Shown here piece after piece: positions 15,621-23,966 of a stretch of DNA of 64,000 nucleotides; within the stretch, counting starts at the first letter, position 1, and every line of letters starts with the position of its first letter. Source of the DNA: Thermomicrobiales bacterium (GTDB lineage: Bacteria > Chloroflexota > Chloroflexia > Thermomicrobiales > UBA6265); contig JAWKPF010000004.1 of the NCBI GenBank assembly GCA_041390825.1, positions 206,249 to 270,248 of the forward strand, given 5' to 3'. Under the pieces are notes generated by a model that worked only from the letters and a program-made list of their open reading frames with translations, was not told the origin of the DNA and searched no databases. The position numbers and the translations under genes were made by a program.

Positions 15621-16661
15621 CTAGGCGGCGTTCCACATGGCGATGAGGGCGTCCTCGAGGGCCTGGGCATCCGGGGCGGTGGCGACCAGGATCTCGACGC
15701 CGTTGTCATCTGGCTTGGTGCGGCCGTCTTCGGGATCTCCCGGGACGTCGACGATGGTCACCGTGCGCGGCGTGAGGGTGACGATACTGGGATCGGCCAT
15801 CACAACCGCGGCGAGGGGGTCCCAGAAGTAGTAGCTGCCACTTTCGATCGACTCCATGTTGTTGGAGAGGAGCGCGGCCACGAACCCGGCGGCCGGGGAG
15901 GTTTTCTCGGCTTCCAGTCGTTCGACGAACGCGGGTGTGACCGGCACTTCATTGGTGGCATCGAGCGGAACGAGTGTGATGGGAGCGCCGGACTGGAAGG
16001 TGAGCGCCGCGCCATGCGGATCGCTGAAGATGTTCCACTCGGCGGAGGTGTTGGCGTCGCTGACGAACGAGCCTTCGACATCGACCGCGCCACCCATCAC
16101 GTAGATCATCTCGATGTTGTCGACCAGGGCCGGGGTCGCTTCGAGGGCCGCGCCGATATTGGTGAGCGGACCGAGCGCCAGCACGGTGATGGGTTCGGGT
16201 GAGTTCTGGACGGTGGTGGTGAAGAGCGCGACCGCGTCTTCATCGGCGGGTTTGCGGCCGTCGTCTGGCAGGCCGAGCGCCTGCACGGATTCGAGCGTGG
16301 TCATCCAGTCTTCGGGTGGTCCGTTCTCGCCGGCAAGGGGGTCTTCGCTCCAGCAGCTCACGGGCACTTCGTCGTACTTGGTCAGCGCCAGCATGCCGAG
16401 CGCGGCGGTTACCCCGGCGTCACACGTGGCAAAGCCAGTTCCCGTGACGGTGATGGCCTGGACGTCGAACCGTGGATCGTTGAGCACAAAGAGGGTGGCC
16501 ATCCAGTCGTCGGAAATCATGTCGCTGTCGATGATGACCGGGATGGGGCCATCGGCAGCAGTTGGCGAGGGTGTGCCCTCCTGGGCGGAGACGAGCATCG
16601 CGCCACCGAACCCAGTCAGCATGAGGCTGAGCATCAACACGCACACGACTCGTTTGCACAT
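15621..16661 (-). CDS. secreted nucleoside hydrolase (inosine-uridine preferring family)
   Basis: A 346-residue protein of the nucleoside N-ribohydrolase family, which cleaves nucleosides to base and ribose. The start is ATG 16661 with AAGGAG eight bases upstream. A signal peptide (about 1-27, VLMLSLMLTGFGGAMLVSAQ) sends it outside the cytoplasm, unlike most bacterial members. The calcium-binding aspartates near the N-terminus are present as PVIIDSDMISDDWMA (family form DTDPGxDD), followed by ITVTGTG, LALGPLTNI and a GGAVDVEGSF segment typical of the fold. It is flanked by cysteine-rich genes and has no partner genes; a salvage or scavenging role outside the cell is inferred. Confidence 0.85.
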   Translation of the reverse strand: MCKRVVCVLMLSLMLTGFGGAMLVSAQEGTPSPTAADGPIPVIIDSDMISDDWMATLFVLNDPRFDVQAITVTGTGFATCDAGVTAALGMLALTKYDEVPVSCWSEDPLAGENGPPEDWMTTLESVQALGLPDDGRKPADEDAVALFTTTVQNSPEPITVLALGPLTNIGAALEATPALVDNIEMIYVMGGAVDVEGSFVSDANTSAEWNIFSDPHGAALTFQSGAPITLVPLDATNEVPVTPAFVERLEAEKTSPAAGFVAALLSNNMESIESGSYYFWDPLAAVVMADPSIVTLTPRTVTIVDVPGDPEDGRTKPDDNGVEILVATAPDAQALEDALIAMWNAA

Positions 16662-16717
16662 GGGTTTTCTCCTTCGGTGATCGTCACCGTTCTCCGCAAC
16701 CATTCAGTTGCGCGGCG

Positions 16718-17617
16718 CTAACAGGAAGCCTGCGTGCACCGATGGTTTACGCATCGGCTGCAGGTGCCGCATATCTCATCGTCACAACATCCGCCCTGCG
16801 TTACAACACCGTCGCAGCAGACGTTGCCCTCGAGTTGATAGATCATCCCGGCGCAGCAACCTTCGTTTGCTTCGTCCATGCAGTGGTTCCCGCAGGCTGC
16901 GCCAGCGCAGCAACCCTCAGATGCGCAATGGCCTGCTGGACAGCAGTCGTCGTTACAACATTCGAATCCGGCTTCGCATGCCTCGAAGGTGCAGCATTCG
17001 CCGGCAGACAGCGTGCCGTCGCAGCAATAGCTCACCTGCGGGTCATACGGTTGGGTGCCGCAACAGAGATCGCCCTCGTTCACTAGGCAGGCGTCTCCGC
17101 AGACGCCAATGGCGCAACAGGTCGTGCCGGCGCAATAGCCATGAGCGCAACATTGGCTGCCGCAGCACTCGAACCCGTCTGGACACGCGCCGTCGCAGCC
17201 GCAATCGCCGTCTTCGATAAGGATGCATCCCTGTTCATCGCAACAGGTTTCGCCGGCCGCGCAACATTCGCTGGCCGCGGCGCACCAGTTTTCATAGGGG
17301 CAGCAGAGCTCTTCGCCGTAGCAGTGGCCGAAACAACAGGCGTTGTCGCAGCACTCGGTTCCGACGTGACAGCATTCTGGGCCACAGGCGCCTCCGGTGG
17401 TGCAGACGCATTGCGTGCCATCCCAGTGCTTGCCGGCGGGACAGGTGATGGGTTTGGGAGTGGGCGTGGGCCGGCGAGCAGCGTTCGCTTCTGGTTCGAG
17501 GAATGCGCTGGTTACTGCGGCTGCGCCACCGAGGCCAACAAGTCCCTTCAGAACGGAACGGCGGCTTGCCCCGTTCGCGAGCGATTTGACCAACGAATCG
17601 AAGCGGTTCGTCTCCAA
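16718..17617 (-). CDS. cysteine-rich Tat-type secreted protein, paralog C
   Basis: A 299-residue relative starting at TTG 17617, chosen because AGGGAGAAG precedes it and the family start ETNRFDSLVKSLANG begins there. The twin-arginine stretch is SRRSVLKGLVGLGGAAA. After RRPTPTPKPITC come cysteine loops (CGPECCHVGTECCDNACCFG, then HCYGEELCC) and then many CC pairs up to the end RCTQASC. This copy is the densest in CC pairs. Its upstream DNA does not resemble the leaders of A and B. It is read against the phage amidase gene, which starts 136 bases upstream on the other strand. Confidence 0.8.
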   Translation of the reverse strand: METNRFDSLVKSLANGASRRSVLKGLVGLGGAAAVTSAFLEPEANAARRPTPTPKPITCPAGKHWDGTQCVCTTGGACGPECCHVGTECCDNACCFGHCYGEELCCPYENWCAAASECCAAGETCCDEQGCILIEDGDCGCDGACPDGFECCGSQCCAHGYCAGTTCCAIGVCGDACLVNEGDLCCGTQPYDPQVSYCCDGTLSAGECCTFEACEAGFECCNDDCCPAGHCASEGCCAGAACGNHCMDEANEGCCAGMIYQLEGNVCCDGVVTQGGCCDDEICGTCSRCVNHRCTQASC

Positions 17618-17753
17618 GCGTCTTCTCCCTCTTGCCGAATGGACAGCCCTGCACGTTTGGGTGCGTCGCTCGGGATTGTAGCGAGATTGGGATGGAAACG
17701 CGGGCAGCCGGTCTTGCACGAACAACGGTATGAGAAAGGAGATTCGATCAGGG

Positions 17754-18743
17754 ATGCCGAACGTCTATCGGCGGGTTCCACACCCGCCATTTGTCGATCT
17801 GCCCGTCGCGAAACCGGCGGCGGGCGGATATGGCTATACGAAGATTCCCGTTGGGTCGCGCCGGATCGTGGGAGTGATGAATCACGAAACCCAGGGGCGC
17901 GGTTCGGGCGAGTGGTATCGCAATTTCTTTTCCTGTCCCGGTGGGCAACGGTGCTCCGATGCGCTGGTCGACTATGTGATCACGCGCGATGGCATCATCT
18001 TCCGGCTCAACGATCCCACCAATGATCGAAGCCCCTGGGCGAATGGGGGACCACTCGGTTTGGAGGGAGATGGGCCGGCGTTCTATGCCCGTTTCGGCGC
18101 ACACGGGGTGAACAACAGCCTGATTTCGATCGAGTACGAAAAGCTCGATACGGAAGATTTCACCGATGCGCAGGTGCATGCCGGCGGGTTGCTCAATGCC
18201 TATTGGCACGATCAGGATGGACAGGACTGGGAGAGCTATCCCTACGTGCCGCGCTATGGCTGCGTGACGTCGCTGGCGCATTTCGAGATTGGCACGACCA
18301 ACTGCGGGCACGGCGAGCTGGACGATATCGCGCGGGTGCAGGCGGTGGCGCGCGGCGAGATGAAGCGCTGGCAGACGCTGGCGGATGGGCCGTCCGAACC
18401 GTTGCCTCCGGTGGTGCCCACGCAACCGGAGATTCCTGCGTTGCCTGGTGGATTGACCGTGGAGGAGGCGGCGCGTCGGTTCGGGACGTTGATCAAGCAC
18501 ACGCCGGATGGCAAGAGCAAGCGCGCGCCGTTCGATCCGCGGGGCGTCATTTCGCTGTCGTGGCTGCATCGTTGCGTGGAGACAGGCGAATGGCCGCAGG
18601 CGGAGGATTGGTGGGCGCTGAGCGATTCGGGCGGGGCGCTCGATATCGTTACGTTTTCCAACAATTGGCAACTGATTCGCATTGCTGAGCGGCAGGGGAT
18701 CATGTGGGCGAATTTCGCCGAGATCGAGCTCGAGGCAGCCTGA
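17754..18743 (+). CDS. N-acetylmuramoyl-L-alanine amidase, endolysin-type
   Basis: A 329-residue enzyme with an amidase_2 (T7 lysozyme-like) domain at about 30-205. It would cut the bond between muramic acid and the stem peptide of the cell wall. Zinc ligands are visible in MNHETQG (His near 44) and in LAHFEIGTTNC (His near 177 and the Cys/Asp position), with the GCVTSLAH lead-in typical of the family. After a Pro-rich linker (about 220-235) is a ~100-residue C-terminal region, possibly wall-binding. No signal peptide is seen, as for phage endolysins that rely on a holin; a holin-like gene follows. The start ATG 17754 has an AAGGAG rather far upstream, so it is uncertain. Confidence 0.85.
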   Translation: MPNVYRRVPHPPFVDLPVAKPAAGGYGYTKIPVGSRRIVGVMNHETQGRGSGEWYRNFFSCPGGQRCSDALVDYVITRDGIIFRLNDPTNDRSPWANGGPLGLEGDGPAFYARFGAHGVNNSLISIEYEKLDTEDFTDAQVHAGGLLNAYWHDQDGQDWESYPYVPRYGCVTSLAHFEIGTTNCGHGELDDIARVQAVARGEMKRWQTLADGPSEPLPPVVPTQPEIPALPGGLTVEEAARRFGTLIKHTPDGKSKRAPFDPRGVISLSWLHRCVETGEWPQAEDWWALSDSGGALDIVTFSNNWQLIRIAERQGIMWANFAEIELEAA

Positions 18744-18952
18744 GGACGTGGGGAATTGGTTTGGATTGCGCGCTATGACGCCTCGCTGGCGCCCCACCGT
18801 TGAAACGCTGGGCCAAGACGCCTTTGGTGTTGTTGGCGAGGTTGTGGTCTGGAGGGTGAGTTTCGGGGTGACAAGAGATCCCTCGACAAGCTCGGGATGA
18901 CGGGTGGTCCGGCGGAGGGCCGGGCGGGAATCAAGTGAACGGAGTCGAAGCT

Positions 18953-19213
18953 ATGCCAACCGATGCGATTCGGCGTGCTGCGCGCACGTTTTTTCAGGGG
19001 ATGATCGGGGTTTTGGTGCTCATCGCGGTGCCGGTGCTGAACCAACTGATCCAGGCGGTTGCCGCTGGAGGAGAGGTGGTGATCGATGTCGATCTCTGGC
19101 AGTCGATCGGGATCGCCGCAGTGGCTGGTGGTGTCATCGCGTTGATTGCATTTCTGCAGAACGTGCTGGAGGAACGGGTGGGGAGCGCCGGATTCCCGGT
19201 GCGAAAGGGATAG
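18953..19213 (+). CDS. holin-like small membrane protein
   Basis: An 86-residue protein with two membrane helices (GMIGVLVLIAVPVLNQLIQA at about 15-35 and SIGIAAVAGGVIALIAFLQN at about 51-71), a short loop and a charged C-terminal tail. Size and topology fit r1t/class II-type holins, which open the membrane so that endolysin reaches the wall. It lies 209 bases after the amidase gene on the same strand, a standard lysis pair. GGAG eight bases before ATG 18953 fixes the start. Holin families are highly diverse, so the call leans on topology and context. Confidence 0.7.
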   Translation: MPTDAIRRAARTFFQGMIGVLVLIAVPVLNQLIQAVAAGGEVVIDVDLWQSIGIAAVAGGVIALIAFLQNVLEERVGSAGFPVRKG

Positions 19214-19229
19214 GACGGACGGCATTGGT

Positions 19230-19290
19230 GTGTCGCTCGCTGTGGCGAGGAGATCCCCTTCGGTTGCGCTCAGAGCGGGCTCACCGCTTC
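19230..19290. repeat. partial MITE-like sequence
   Basis: TGTCGCTCGCTGTGGCGAGG followed by AGATCCC matches the centre of the two full elements (7118-7258, 57618-57759), and the similarity fades within ~40 bases. The intact ends are missing. A related tag, GATCCCTCGACAAGCTCGGG, lies on the other side of the holin gene near 18880. Confidence 0.55.
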
Positions 19291-19327
19291 GGTAGGGCAA
19301 ATTGTATACACAAGGTATTGCATTGAG

Positions 19328-19370
19328 GGTCATGGACGGATATACTGGTACGTACCAGTAATTCATGACC
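19328..19370. promoter_or_regulatory. nested dyad: 16-bp perfect palindrome inside outer inverted repeat
   Basis: ACTGGTACGTACCAGT (19344-19359) is a perfect palindrome. It is bracketed by GGTCATGGA (19328-19336) and TTCATGACC (19362-19370), which pair with one mismatch. Just upstream is the near-palindrome TTGTATACACAA (19301-19312). The area is AT-richer than its surroundings. It lies past the holin-like gene in a ~290-base gap without genes. It could be an operator, an attachment or resolution site; the sequence alone cannot tell which. Confidence 0.5.
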
Positions 19371-19390
19371 GCCTCATGCACGCTGGTACA

Positions 19391-19420
19391 ACGGGTCCAG
19401 CACTCACCTGCTGGACCCGT
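19391..19420. terminator. perfect 12-bp stem hairpin
   Basis: ACGGGTCCAGCA (19391-19402), loop CTCACC, complement TGCTGGACCCGT (19409-19420). It lies between the holin-like gene (+) and the end of the ceramidase-like gene (-), where a shared terminator is expected. There is no U run. Confidence 0.55.
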
Positions 19421-19507
19421 CGTCTATGTTGCCGAGGCCTCCACTCGCCGCGCGTTCGATGGCGGCGCCTGCTACGCGGGTCACCGCGTGGGATGGCTGG
19501 GCGTTGC

Positions 19508-20888
19508 CTAGAGCATCGAGCGGATCTGGTTTCGGCGGCGGCCGTGACCGTCTCCAGGCATCCCGCCGCGTAGGGTGATTGCCAAACCTGATAGAGCGTC
19601 TGCTCGGCGTAGCGATCGCTGGGCGGGAGATAGCCAACGCCTCCGTTGGTCACACCGAGCACCAGGACCGGGTTGTCGGGAATGCCGCTCGCAGCGCGAT
19701 TTGGAAGATGGAATAGGCTTCGCCTGGTATGGCGACCACCATGGCGTCGCCCAGACGCCAGAACCAGAGCGGAAAATCGAATGTTGCGCCGTCGCCCACC
19801 CCGCGGCGTTTGCCGATGAAGCGGCGCAGCCGCTCCTGAATGACCCGATCCTCACATTCCGCCAGCGATGCCTCCAACTCCGCGACCGTGGGCATGTCGA
19901 TGAGCCCGACCGGCACGGTGATCCTGGCTGCGTTCAACACCGAGGCGTTTGCAATAGCCGCATCGGAGAGCGGGTGGTCGGACCAGATGCCGAGATCGGC
20001 GCCCGACTTGCGCAACCCTTCGTAGACGAATTCGGTGCCTGCGGGGGGGAGCGATTCCATCGTGCTGGCGACGGCATAGCCGAGCTGGCGACCGTTGCGG
20101 TCGGCAATGGCGGTGTCGCCGACATAGCTTTCGCGCGGTCCGAGCTCGCCAGATGCGCCTTGCAGGAAGAGCGCGGGGGCGGCGTAGATACCGCTCACGA
20201 TTTCGCGCGCGGCGCCGACGTAGTCGGGCGAGAAGAGGTCGTTGTCCCAGGCCAAGGTGGTGGGATGGCAGGCGTAGTTGAAGAGCACGCTGTGGATCGC
20301 GCCGTCGTCAGCGGTGACGCGGCCAACGAGCAGCGTATCGTCCTGAGGACCGTTTGGATTGAACCCGCAGGCAAAGCTCTGCGCGGACTCGTCCCAGAAG
20401 TCGCGGTTTTTCGCGAGCGTGCAGGTTCCGATTCCCCAGGTGATCCAGGCAGGGGCCGATTTGTGCCGGGCGTCGTCGATCGCGTCGCCGATCGCGCGGG
20501 CGACGAAATCGAGATACGGCTGCGCTTCTTCTCCGCCCGGCAGATGGGGATTGGCGGTGTTGATATTGGCGCTGGAGTGCGAATGCGACGGAGAGAGGAG
20601 GAGGTTTGCTTCCGGGAGACCGGCGCGTTGCCGAATGGCTGCGCGCAACGCGGCTTCGTCTTGCCAGGCAAAGACGCAATTGTCGATGGTGGCGAGCACC
20701 AGCGGATCGCCGTCGCCGTCGATGGGGGAAATGACGGCCGCCGAGGCAAGCAGCGGCTTATGCACACCCAGCTTCTTGTCGTGGAGCGCCGCGCCCCACC
20801 AGCGGCCGTAGGCATTGAGCGGGGGCGTAACGTCGCGAGTGGCGACGCCAAAGCGACAGCGTGTCGTCTTCGAAGGAACCGATGTCAT
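19508..20888 (-). pseudogene. neutral ceramidase-like amidase, frameshifted near its C-terminus
   Basis: From ATG 20888 (GGAG eight bases upstream) an intact frame of 412 codons runs to 19650. It belongs to the neutral/alkaline non-lysosomal ceramidase-type proteins: RFGVATRDVTPPLNAYGRWW at the start, LATIDNCVF, the metal-site motif PSHSHSSANI, and FNYACHPTTLAWDN. Near 19672 a base is missing (TTCCCGAC where CCCC would keep frame). The continuation LVLGVTNGGVGYLPPSDRY, then AGCLETVTAA, sits in another frame and, with one more shift near 19540, would end as IRSML at 19508. Family members hydrolyse amide-linked lipids, but distant relatives may act on other substrates. Confidence 0.72.
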
Positions 20889-20987
20889 CCAGTGCTCCTG
20901 AATAGCAAGCGAACAGCGCCGCGATGGCGTGAACGGCATTTTCGCCGATCGCGTGAGGATGTGGAGATGGGTAGGTGGTCTCTTGGA

Positions 20988-21064
20988 GTCCAGGGTCCAG
21001 GGTCCAGGGTCCGGGGCTGGGGGTTGGGGGCCGGAGTCCGGAGTCCGGGGGCCGGAGTTCGGAA
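20988..21064. repeat. heptamer array, 11 units in register (GTCCAGG/TCCGGAG type)
   Basis: Units: GTCCAGG three times, GTCCGGG, GCTGGGG, GTTGGGG, GCCGGAG, TCCGGAG, TCCGGGG, GCCGGAG, TTCGGAA. The array lies between two frameshifted genes read in the same direction and stops six bases before the stop codon of the DinB-like gene. Confidence 0.92.
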
Positions 21065-21069
21065 TGGGG

Positions 21070-21560
21070 TTAGTCCCGGCGGTCGTACATGCGAAGAATG
21101 TCGAGCTCGCCGGGTGATGCGCCGAGATGGGTGAGCACCGCCGCGACTTCGCCACGGTGGTAGGTTTGGTGGTTCGCCTGGTGCAGCATTGCCTTCCAAA
21201 GGATGTTGCGGAACTCGCCTCCGTGGGCCCTGGCATAGACAATTTCCTGGCCAAGTTGCTCGTCCGAGAGGGTGGCGAGGAAGGCATCGGTCTCGGAATC
21301 GATCGCTTGCCAGCGCGCGCGGATCGTTTCCAGGTCAGTAAGCTCCGACGGCTCGATTTCCGGCACGCGGGCAGCCCCTGGAACCTGTGCAGCCAGAGCT
21401 CCTGGGCCCACATCATGTGCGCCAGCGTGAAACGCACCGGCTCGAATCCGGAGAGGACGCTGACGGTCAGCTGCTCGAATGGGACCTTCTCGGCGGCGTT
21501 CAGAATGTGACGATTGGCCCATTGCTGGTAGGCGTAGTACTCGGTCAGCAGCTCTCGCAT
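21070..21560 (-). pseudogene. DinB-family protein with one frameshift
   Basis: The start ATG 21560 encodes RELLTEYYAYQQWANRHIL, and MMWAQELWLHRFQGLP follows in one frame. The rest (VPEIEPSELTDLETIRARW, then HQANHQTYHRGEVAAVL) follows in another. Joined, they give a ~163-residue four-helix DinB/YfiT-type protein. Its metal-binding His positions are present (AHMMW, and HQ plus YHRGE near the end). DinB-like proteins are small metal-dependent enzymes, often thiol transferases. The shift falls at CTGCCCGCG near 21372, where one more C would restore the frame. An assembly error is as likely as real inactivation. Confidence 0.75.
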
Positions 21561-21579
21561 GGGAAACCTCCGTATCGGG

Positions 21580-22428
21580 TCATTGCCAACGGTCGCGCCA
21601 GGAGTGCCTGGGCGTCCAGCCGAGCAGGCGTTTGGCTTTGTCGTTGGTGAAGAGCGATGTGTTGCCGGGGAGCGGGGCGCGGCGCTCGATATCGGGCAGG
21701 TAGGCGTCCAGCAATTCCTCGGTCGGTTCGATGCGGAAGGTGTCGTCGGCGATGATGTTGAATGCCTCGAACCCGAGTCCATTTGCCTCGAGCGCGAGCC
21801 GGATCGATTCGGCGGCGTCCCGGCCGTCGGTATAGGCCCAGAGGTTGTTCGGGTTGCCGGGCACCGGCGTCCCGCCGGACGGGTCCATGGTTTCGTATTC
21901 CGAGGGAAGCACGACCTGATGGAAGCGCAGTCCTATGACTTGCATGCCGCTGCGGCGGTGGAACATTTCGGCGATGCGCTCGTCGACCTCTTTCGAGAGC
22001 CCATACGGTTCGGCCACCAAAAAGGGATGGTCCTCATCGACCGGGACGTAGCGTGGCGGGCGGGAAGCCTTGCTCCAGGCCATGCCATAGGCCGAGGCGC
22101 TGGAGGCGAAGACCACCTTCTGGATTCCGGTGATCCAGGCGGCCTGCAGCACGGCATAGGTGGCGTTCACGTTGTTGGTGAAGACGGTTTCGTCGGCGTG
22201 GCTCCAGGGAGCGGGGATGGCGCCGAGGTGGACCAGCGCATCGCAGTCGCGCAGGAGCCCGGCGACCTGGCCGACATCTGAGAGGTCGGTTTCCACGAAC
22301 TTCGCGTTTGGGCCGTTCGCGGGGCCGGGGCGGCGATCGGCATTGATGACCTCATGGCCGTGATCGACCAGATCGGCAATGGCGAGTTGACCGAGGCGCC
22401 CGCTTCCGCCAGTAACGAGAATCCTCAT
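21580..22428 (-). CDS. NAD-dependent epimerase/dehydratase family protein
   Basis: A 282-residue extended short-chain dehydrogenase. The Rossmann start is RILVTGGSGRLGQLAIADLV (GxxGxxG near 7-12). The catalytic triad is seen as SSASAYG and YGLSK, the Tyr-x-x-x-Lys pair near 141-145. Substrate residues further on include RFHQVV. These enzymes interconvert or modify nucleotide sugars or uronates; this length and the FASSASAYG pattern resemble uronate dehydrogenase-like or UDP-glucose epimerase-like members, but specificity cannot be fixed. The start is ATG 22428 with AAAGGAC upstream. It sits 19 bases upstream of the DinB-like gene on the same strand, so the two may be cotranscribed. Confidence 0.82.
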   Translation of the reverse strand: MRILVTGGSGRLGQLAIADLVDHGHEVINADRRPGPANGPNAKFVETDLSDVGQVAGLLRDCDALVHLGAIPAPWSHADETVFTNNVNATYAVLQAAWITGIQKVVFASSASAYGMAWSKASRPPRYVPVDEDHPFLVAEPYGLSKEVDERIAEMFHRRSGMQVIGLRFHQVVLPSEYETMDPSGGTPVPGNPNNLWAYTDGRDAAESIRLALEANGLGFEAFNIIADDTFRIEPTEELLDAYLPDIERRAPLPGNTSLFTNDKAKRLLGWTPRHSWRDRWQ

Positions 22429-22518
22429 CGTGGTGTGCGTCCTTTTCGATCACTCGCTCAGGTTGGCCGGTTAGGGATTGTACGTTCGCGATGGCGCTCC
22501 CTGGGGCCAGACATGAAG

Positions 22519-22550
22519 AACCGCGGCCGGAGAGTTCTCCGGCCGCGGTT
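22519..22550 (-). terminator. strong terminator hairpin after cysteine-rich gene D
   Basis: AACCGCGGCCGGAGA (22519-22533) pairs perfectly over 15 bases with 22536-22550. It stands 21 bases past the stop codon of gene D and upstream of the epimerase gene, which is read in the same direction. Confidence 0.75.
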
Positions 22551-22570
22551 GATTCGAAAGGTTGCGAACG

Positions 22571-23755
22571 TCAATCGCAGGTAGGTCCAGCCAGTCCGAG
22601 TGTGCAGCTATTCGAGCAGCACAGCTCATCTACGAAGAAGCAGGGAGCGTCTTCGGGCAGGCAGACTTCCACGGGCGAACAGAACGGGCCGAGCGCATAG
22701 TTGCAGCAGCCGAGGCACGTGGCTCCAGGAATGCATGGCGCGCCATCGGGTAGACACGGTCCGCAAACCGAGAGTGCTCCCACCACCACGGGATAGCAAT
22801 GGAGTCCCGCACAGCACGAGCTGCCGTCGCAGGTTTCGCCGAGAGCGTCACACGGAGTGAAGCACTGACCGGTGCTGGTGTCGCATTCCTGGCCGCTTGG
22901 ACAACAGTCATTGGACGTGCAATAGGGCGAATGGGAACACACGCCTGTACCGGTATCGCACGTGTCCGCCGTGCAGGCGTTGCCGTCGTCACAACACGCG
23001 TCCGATGTGCAGGAGAACGTATTCGAGCAGGCGCCAGAGTCAGTGCAGATGTCGCTGGTGCATGCATTGTTGTCATCGCAATACGCCGTGTTCTTTTGAC
23101 AGGCGCCACTCACGCAGTCGAAGCAGCCGGTGTCCCCGCCGGGACAGTTGGCGCGTACGTCGGTGCAGACATTATCGACGCAGCGTTGGCAGCCTCCGGC
23201 GCATTCATCATCCGAGCAGCAACCGTCGGCCGGGATACAGGCATCGCCACCACAGCATTTCGGAGTTGGTTCTTCGCAGCATGCATTCGTCCCATCGGCA
23301 ATGGGGCAGCATGCGTGATCGCAGCAGCCTTCGGAGCCGCAGCACTGATTGTCGTCCGGCCCGCAGCACTCGTTCTGCGCTTCGCAGAAGACAAGTGGGT
23401 AGTCGCAGCACAGCTCTTCGCCGTAGCAGACGCCATAACAACAGGCGTTGTCACAACACTCACTGTGCGCAGCGCCGATTCCGGCTGGATTGCAGCAATC
23501 GGGGCCGCATTTCTCGGGACCTGGCGCGGGCGGGGAGATGCAGACGCACTGCCCGCCCTGGGGAGTTTGCTGGCCCGGACAGGACGGCGGTTTGGGTGTG
23601 GGGGTGGGACGCCGGGCTGCTTCGGCGCCGTCGTCCCGGAGGGTGCTGCCGACAGCGGCCGCGCCACCCAGGCCGAGCAAGCCTTTGAAGAGCGTACGCC
23701 GACTCGCGCCGGCAGCCAGAGACTTGGCAAGCGAATCAAAACGACGATCGTCCAT
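22571..23755 (-). CDS. cysteine-rich Tat-type secreted protein, paralog D
   Basis: The largest intact family member, 394 residues, starting at ATG 23755 with AAGGAGG at ideal distance. It has MDDRRFDSLAKSLAAG and SRRTLFKGLLGLGGAAAVG, then RRPTPTPKPPSCPGQQT. The shared first block (EKCGPDCCNPAGIG, then HSECCDNACCYG and CYGEELCC) leads into repeated units such as CPGGDTGCFDCVSGACQ, DDNNACTSDICTDSGACS and DDGNACTADTCDTGTGVCS. These look like the C-x-D-N-x-C-T-x-D-x-C repeats of eukaryote-like and myxobacterial secreted proteins. A clear promoter (23866-23893) and a terminator surround it, so it is a self-contained transcription unit set against the phage genes. Confidence 0.85.
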   Translation of the reverse strand: MDDRRFDSLAKSLAAGASRRTLFKGLLGLGGAAAVGSTLRDDGAEAARRPTPTPKPPSCPGQQTPQGGQCVCISPPAPGPEKCGPDCCNPAGIGAAHSECCDNACCYGVCYGEELCCDYPLVFCEAQNECCGPDDNQCCGSEGCCDHACCPIADGTNACCEEPTPKCCGGDACIPADGCCSDDECAGGCQRCVDNVCTDVRANCPGGDTGCFDCVSGACQKNTAYCDDNNACTSDICTDSGACSNTFSCTSDACCDDGNACTADTCDTGTGVCSHSPYCTSNDCCPSGQECDTSTGQCFTPCDALGETCDGSSCCAGLHCYPVVVGALSVCGPCLPDGAPCIPGATCLGCCNYALGPFCSPVEVCLPEDAPCFFVDELCCSNSCTLGLAGPTCD

Positions 23756-23865
23756 TCCCGTACCTCCTTCGCCCTTTCGGTGAGGTCTTGAAAACGAATG
23801 GCAGCGCTTGGGCTGCCGGCTGCAATGCAGGAATGTCGGCTTTGCTATTGAGTTGTTCCGTTTCC

Positions 23866-23893
23866 ATAATAGGAGGAGAGGGTCAGAAGTCAA
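23866..23893 (-). promoter_or_regulatory. sigma-70-type promoter of cysteine-rich gene D
   Basis: On the - strand TTGACT (23893-23888), a 16-base spacer and TATTAT (23871-23866) lie about 110 bases before the start codon. The same -35 hexamer and spacer length, with TATGAT, occur before gene E. In such GC-rich DNA these are good matches. Confidence 0.65.
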
Positions 23894-23966
23894 CAGAACC
23901 GCGCTGAGCGTTCGAAAATGGCATAGGATTGCCCAGTTCTCCCCAGCTTTCGCGTTCGGGACGGTT

